From: Deltaproteobacteria bacterium
GTDB taxonomy: Bacteria > Desulfobacterota > Desulfobacteria > Desulfobacterales > JAFDCJ01
Length of the DNA: 8,578 bases
Assembly (NCBI GenBank): GCA_024277475.1
Contig: JAJRVC010000565.1
Span: 1 to 8,578, forward strand
Direction: 5' to 3'
Part shown: piece by piece, positions 6,002 to 8,578 of the stretch
Layout of the letters: each line of letters begins with the position of its first letter
Numbering within the stretch: position 1 is the stretch's first letter
Made by a program: the position numbers and the translations under genes
Notes under the pieces: generated by a model
What the model saw: only the letters and a program-made list of their open reading frames with translations
What the model was told of the DNA's origin: nothing
The model's database searches: none

Positions 6002-6760
6002 ATGGATCCATTTGAATTAAGGAGAATAAGTGATACGGATATCACCGTGACATGCTTTGGTTTTGGTGGAGCGTCGATGGGAAACATGTACACCGTGGCC
6101 CACGATGAGGCGGCTCTGAATGCGATTCGTAGTGCCTTTGAGGCCAAGGTAAGATATTTTGATACAGCACCCATGTATGGCTTCGGGAAAAGTGAAAAAT
6201 TATACGGCAGTGTGCTGAAGGACCAGCCCCGTGATTCCTTTGTCCTGTCGACCAAGGTCGGCCGCCTTATCGTGGCCGGCAAACCGACGCCCGAATCTGA
6301 GGATACGTGCTTTGTTGAAATTGACAATGCTTATTCGATATTTGATTATAGCCGCGACGGGGTTTTGCGGTCGCTTGAAGAAAGCCGCAAGCGCCTGGGA
6401 ATTGATAAGATCGATATCGTCTACATCCATGATCCCGATGTTAATGATTCCTTCAAGCAGGCCTTGGATGAGGCATTTCCGGTGCTGGCCGATTTGAAAA
6501 GCCAGGGTGTCATCGGCGCCATCGGAGCCGGCATGAATCAGGCCGAGATGCTGCGCGACTTCGCTAATAATGCCGACTTTGATTGCTTCCTGCTGGCCGG
6601 CCGCTACACATTGCTCGATCAAATTGCGTTAAAGGAACTGCTGCCCCTTTGCGAACAAAAAAATATCAGCATAATTATCGGCGGTGCTTATAACAGCGGA
6701 ATTCTGGCCACCGGAGCCGTTGAGGGTGCCCATTATAATTATACTCCGGCACCGGCGTAA
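6002..6760 (+). CDS. Aldo/keto reductase, N-terminal three quarters, cut by an in-frame TAA
   Basis: The 252-residue product is the bulk of a TIM-barrel NAD(P)-dependent oxidoreductase of the aldo/keto reductase superfamily, closest in style to D-threo-aldose 1-dehydrogenase (L-fucose/galactose dehydrogenase), which oxidises an aldose to its lactone. The catalytic tetrad is present: Asp54 and Tyr59 (FDTAPMYGFG), Lys85 (STKVGR) and His143 (VYIHDPD). Other family marks are FDYSRDGVLRSLEESRKRLG (114-133) and YNSGILATG. The ATG at 6002 follows AAGGAGGT (5990-5997) by four bases. An overlapping ATG at 5998 is out of frame and closes after five codons. At 6758-6760 a TAA stops the frame just after YNYTPAPA, yet the same frame continues with clear family sequence. 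The missing C-terminal quarter normally completes the barrel and cofactor site, so alone this part is probably inactive. Confidence 0.85.
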   Translation: MDPFELRRISDTDITVTCFGFGGASMGNMYTVAHDEAALNAIRSAFEAKVRYFDTAPMYGFGKSEKLYGSVLKDQPRDSFVLSTKVGRLIVAGKPTPESEDTCFVEIDNAYSIFDYSRDGVLRSLEESRKRLGIDKIDIVYIHDPDVNDSFKQALDEAFPVLADLKSQGVIGAIGAGMNQAEMLRDFANNADFDCFLLAGRYTLLDQIALKELLPLCEQKNISIIIGGAYNSGILATGAVEGAHYNYTPAPA

Positions 6761-6763
6761 ATC

Positions 6764-7012
6764 ATGGAGAAGACCCGCAAAATAGAGACGGTCTGTACAC
6801 ATTTCAACATCCCCATGAAAGCTGCGGCACTGCAATTTCCATTCGGACACCCGGCCGTTGTCTCAAACATACCCGGCGTCAAAACAAAAGAGCGATTTGA
6901 AGAGAATCTGTCCCTGTTTACCTATCCTATACCCGCTGATTTCTGGGCCGCCCTCAAGGAAGAAAAATTGCTGGTCCCGGAAGCCCCGGTACCGGACAGC
7001 TCGAAAGGATAG
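6764..7012 (+). CDS. Aldo/keto reductase, C-terminal quarter, downstream of the in-frame TAA
   Basis: This 82-codon frame continues the reductase in the same phase. Only the TAA and one ATC codon separate it from the first part. It encodes EKTRKIETVC, then AAALQFPFGHPAVVSNIPG (20-38) and FEENLSLFTYPIP, which match the last helices and the cofactor-binding loop (IPG...ENL) of D-threo-aldose 1-dehydrogenase-type reductases. Joined, the two parts give 336 codons, a normal family length. The ATG at 6764 has no Shine-Dalgarno, so independent initiation looks weak, but reinitiation after termination four bases upstream is possible. The simplest reading is that 6002-7012 is one gene with a single nonsense codon (family members tend to have Glu there, and GAA to TAA is one change), or a sequencing error. 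Confidence 0.7.
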   Translation: MEKTRKIETVCTHFNIPMKAAALQFPFGHPAVVSNIPGVKTKERFEENLSLFTYPIPADFWAALKEEKLLVPEAPVPDSSKG

Positions 7013-7072
7013 TTGCTTGAAAATAATTCCGCCAAGTTCATTCCGGCGAAATATTGAGGAGAGATGTTGCAA

Positions 7073-8236
7073 ATGGAAAACCTATCGACCCATACCTTTT
7101 ATTCTCCCAATAAGATTATTCTTGGGATGCATACCATTTCGATTGTGCCTGAGGAAATTAAAAAACTTGGGGGAGGTCGTGTTTTGCTGGTGACGGACCT
7201 GGGCGTCGTTCAGGCTGGATTAGTTTCACCGGTTGAAGAGTCCCTTAAATCATATAGCATAGATTACGTTCTTTACGATGCGGTGGAACCCGAACCGCCC
7301 GCCGGAGTAATCGACCGGGGTGCTGAAATATTTAAATCTGAGGGCTGCAGCATTGTATTGGGCATCGGCGGTGGCAGTTCGCTGGATGTGGCGAAAGGAG
7401 TTTCCATCCTGGTAACCAATGGCGGCAGGATTCTGGATTATTGCGGTATCGATTGCGTGCCGCAGAAGGGTGTGCCGTTGGTGCTGATGCCCACCACTGC
7501 CGGTACTGGAAGTGAAGTGACCCGGGTCCTGGTGATGACTGATGAGGAACAGAACGTTAAAAATGTCGTATTCACACCCCATGCCCTGGCAGACGTGGCC
7601 ATCGTCGATCCCGCCTTAACACTCAGTATGCCTCCGCACATCACCGCGGACACAGGTATGGACGCCATGGTGCATGCCATTGAGACCTACGTGTCCATGA
7701 ATGCCACCGTTTTCTCGGATGTTCTCGCCGAACGTGCGATTAAACTGATTGCACGCTATTTGCCGGTTGCCTGGGCCAAAGGCGCCAACCTGGAAGCCCG
7801 GTACCAGATGTCGGTGTCAGCCACCATCGCAGGACTTGCTTTTGGTTCAGGTGGTTTGGGAGCCGTTCACGCCCTGGCGTATCCTTTGGGCACCGAATTT
7901 CATTTGACCCATGGCCGCACCAACGCCATCATGCTGCCGCATATCATGCAATACAACCTAAGTGGCAGCCCTGCCAAATATGCCCGCATCGCTCAATTGT
8001 TGGGACAGGCTATTGAAGGGTACTCTCCGTTCGAGGCTGCAGGGCTGGCAGTGGACGCCATCAAAGAACTTCTCGATACTATTAGTGTGTCTTGTCGCCT
8101 ATCAGATTACGGCATTTCCATAGAAGATCTGCCCATGCTAGTGGATGGCGGAATGAAGCAGGCCAGGCTTTTTGAGCTAAACCCAAGGGACCTAACTAAG
8201 AAGGATGTAAAATTAATCTATGAGGGCGCCTTTTAA
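7073..8236 (+). CDS. Iron-containing alcohol dehydrogenase (group III, FucO-like)
   Basis: The product (387 residues from ATG 7073, 390 from ATG 7064) is a complete Fe-ADH, a cytoplasmic NAD(P)-dependent enzyme that interconverts primary alcohols or diols and aldehydes. The N-terminal Rossmann-like domain carries GIGGGSSLDVAKG (97-109, nucleotide binding) and PTTAGTGSEVTR (140-151). The C-terminal helical domain carries the metal ligands Asp197 and His201 (GMDAMVHAIETYVS), His266 (GAVHALAYPLG) and His280 (LTHGRTNA). All four are intact. GAGGAGAG (7056-7063) touches ATG 7064 directly but is well spaced for ATG 7073, so I prefer the later start. It lies 60 bases after the reductase and shares its direction. 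FucO reduces lactaldehyde to 1,2-propanediol, which would suit a 6-deoxy-sugar pathway, but 1,3-propanediol or butanol dehydrogenase-like activity is equally possible from sequence. Confidence 0.92.
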   Translation: MENLSTHTFYSPNKIILGMHTISIVPEEIKKLGGGRVLLVTDLGVVQAGLVSPVEESLKSYSIDYVLYDAVEPEPPAGVIDRGAEIFKSEGCSIVLGIGGGSSLDVAKGVSILVTNGGRILDYCGIDCVPQKGVPLVLMPTTAGTGSEVTRVLVMTDEEQNVKNVVFTPHALADVAIVDPALTLSMPPHITADTGMDAMVHAIETYVSMNATVFSDVLAERAIKLIARYLPVAWAKGANLEARYQMSVSATIAGLAFGSGGLGAVHALAYPLGTEFHLTHGRTNAIMLPHIMQYNLSGSPAKYARIAQLLGQAIEGYSPFEAAGLAVDAIKELLDTISVSCRLSDYGISIEDLPMLVDGGMKQARLFELNPRDLTKKDVKLIYEGAF

Positions 8237-8574
8237 AAGTTGTATTGAAGGAAGAAGAAAACCTGGCGCGGCTCTAATGTTGTTTTTTTTAAATCGCCCT
8301 TTTTGGTGCCCAAAACGAATAAACCCCATCCTAAAGCCAGCGTAATTCCCAACGTATCCAACGACCCTACCGTAACACTGTTCGCAAGGCCGCCGAGCCC
8401 ACCGGCTACGAATACATAAAACACTATTTTTATCGATTTTACCTTAACGTTGCAAAAGCCGGAGGGCTTCAGAGCCAAGGCGTCAAGGGTGAAGTTGTAG
8501 TCGTTTACCTCGAATCCTTGACAACACAGGATCTGGAGTCCTCCGGCTTTCCCGAAGGGTAGACAACATGGCAA
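8233..8574 (-). other. Non-operon tail: unproven - strand reading frame with membrane-like segments
   Basis: No convincing gene fills the 342 bases after the dehydrogenase. The - strand has a 113-codon open frame, tail-to-tail with the dehydrogenase and overlapping its stop codon. It can start only at TTG 8574 and has no clear ribosome site. Its middle is hydrophobic and Gly-rich (VFYVFVAGGLGGLANSVTVG, then LGITLALGWGLFVLG), which resembles one or two membrane helices. Its first 45 codons simply read through the inverted repeat at 8455-8550. It may be a decayed membrane-protein gene or chance. An eight-T run at 8283-8290 after the dehydrogenase has no stem before it, so I do not call a terminator. 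Confidence 0.25.
8455..8550. repeat. Nested inverted repeat, possible foldback element
   Basis: AAAGCCGGAGGGCTTCAG (8455-8472) and CTGGAGTCCTCCGGCTTT (8533-8550) are inverted copies matching at 16 of 18 positions, with a perfect outer 11 bases. Inside, GTCAAGG (8482-8488) and CCTTGAC (8516-8522) form a second perfect pair. The 96-base unit could fold into a long two-tier hairpin. Immediately outside, CCCGAAGGG (8551-8559) is a further small hairpin. The structure fits a dispersed palindromic repeat or miniature element. Only one copy is in the window, so repetition in the genome is unproven, and no target-site duplication is evident. Confidence 0.5.
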
Positions 8575-8578
8575 AATC

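Noticed and set aside
6758..6760. Stop-codon reassignment or a special amino acid at TAA
   Set aside because: Pyrrolysine uses TAG and selenocysteine TGA, and TAA ends several intact genes in this window. No recoding structure is evident downstream.
8259..8290. Intrinsic terminator after the alcohol dehydrogenase gene
   Set aside because: There is an eight-T run, but I cannot find a matching stem in the GC-rich stretch before it.
1..8578. CRISPR arrays, tRNA or rRNA genes, transposases or integrases
   Set aside because: I saw no regularly spaced repeats, no cloverleaf with CCA end, no rRNA segments, and no transposase or integrase motifs on either strand.

Overview
This window looks like bacterial chromosomal DNA. 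It carries one complete carbohydrate uptake and oxidoreduction operon on the + strand (about 960 to 8236), with a graveyard of decayed gene fragments on its left (1 to about 850) and a repeat-bearing non-operon stretch on its right (8237 to 8578). A signal-peptide-bearing periplasmic binding protein points to a Gram-negative host. The mix of RbsABC-type transporter, IclR regulator, iron-type alcohol dehydrogenase and AbiE remnants would suit Desulfobacterota or a similar environmental proteobacterium, but that is a low-confidence guess from gene style alone.

Left region. Positions 1-136 hold, on the - strand, a piece of a bacterial alpha-2-macroglobulin reading out of the window. It abuts the last ~65 codons of an AbiEii-type nucleotidyltransferase toxin on the + strand (about 168-368). 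A headless AbiEi antitoxin (about 432-850) follows, broken by a frameshift and in-frame stops. The toxin tail lies upstream of the antitoxin remnant, the reverse of the usual abiEi-abiEii order, so this is a rearranged, dead type IV toxin-antitoxin/abortive infection module.

Operon. An AT-rich intergenic region holds a near-consensus sigma-70 promoter (960-988) with palindromes that could be operators. Genes then follow in this order: IclR-family regulator (1049-1828); RbsC-type permease (1884-2942); a possible 21-residue ORF (2991-3056); RbsB-type binding protein (3097-4098); a 255-base structured gap with a strong hairpin; RbsA-type double ATPase (4354-5880); a second promoter-like site (5904-5931); an aldo/keto reductase split by an in-frame TAA (6002-6760 and 6764-7012); and a group III iron-containing alcohol dehydrogenase (7073-8236).

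How the genes fit together. The three transport proteins make one complete ABC importer for a sugar or polyol. The aldo/keto reductase resembles D-threo-aldose 1-dehydrogenase/L-fucose dehydrogenase. The iron-type dehydrogenase could reduce a small aldehyde such as lactaldehyde. Together they suggest oxidative use of a 6-deoxy sugar or related aldose, with IclR as local regulator. The downstream lactonase, dehydratase and aldolase are not in the window, so the substrate is inference.

The most notable points are the in-frame ochre codon in the otherwise intact reductase, the Glu-to-Gln change in the second Walker B motif of the ATPase, the hairpin before the ATPase gene that is a textbook terminator only on the opposite strand, and the nested inverted repeat at the right end. 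I do not see a clear previously undescribed defence or mobile system here.
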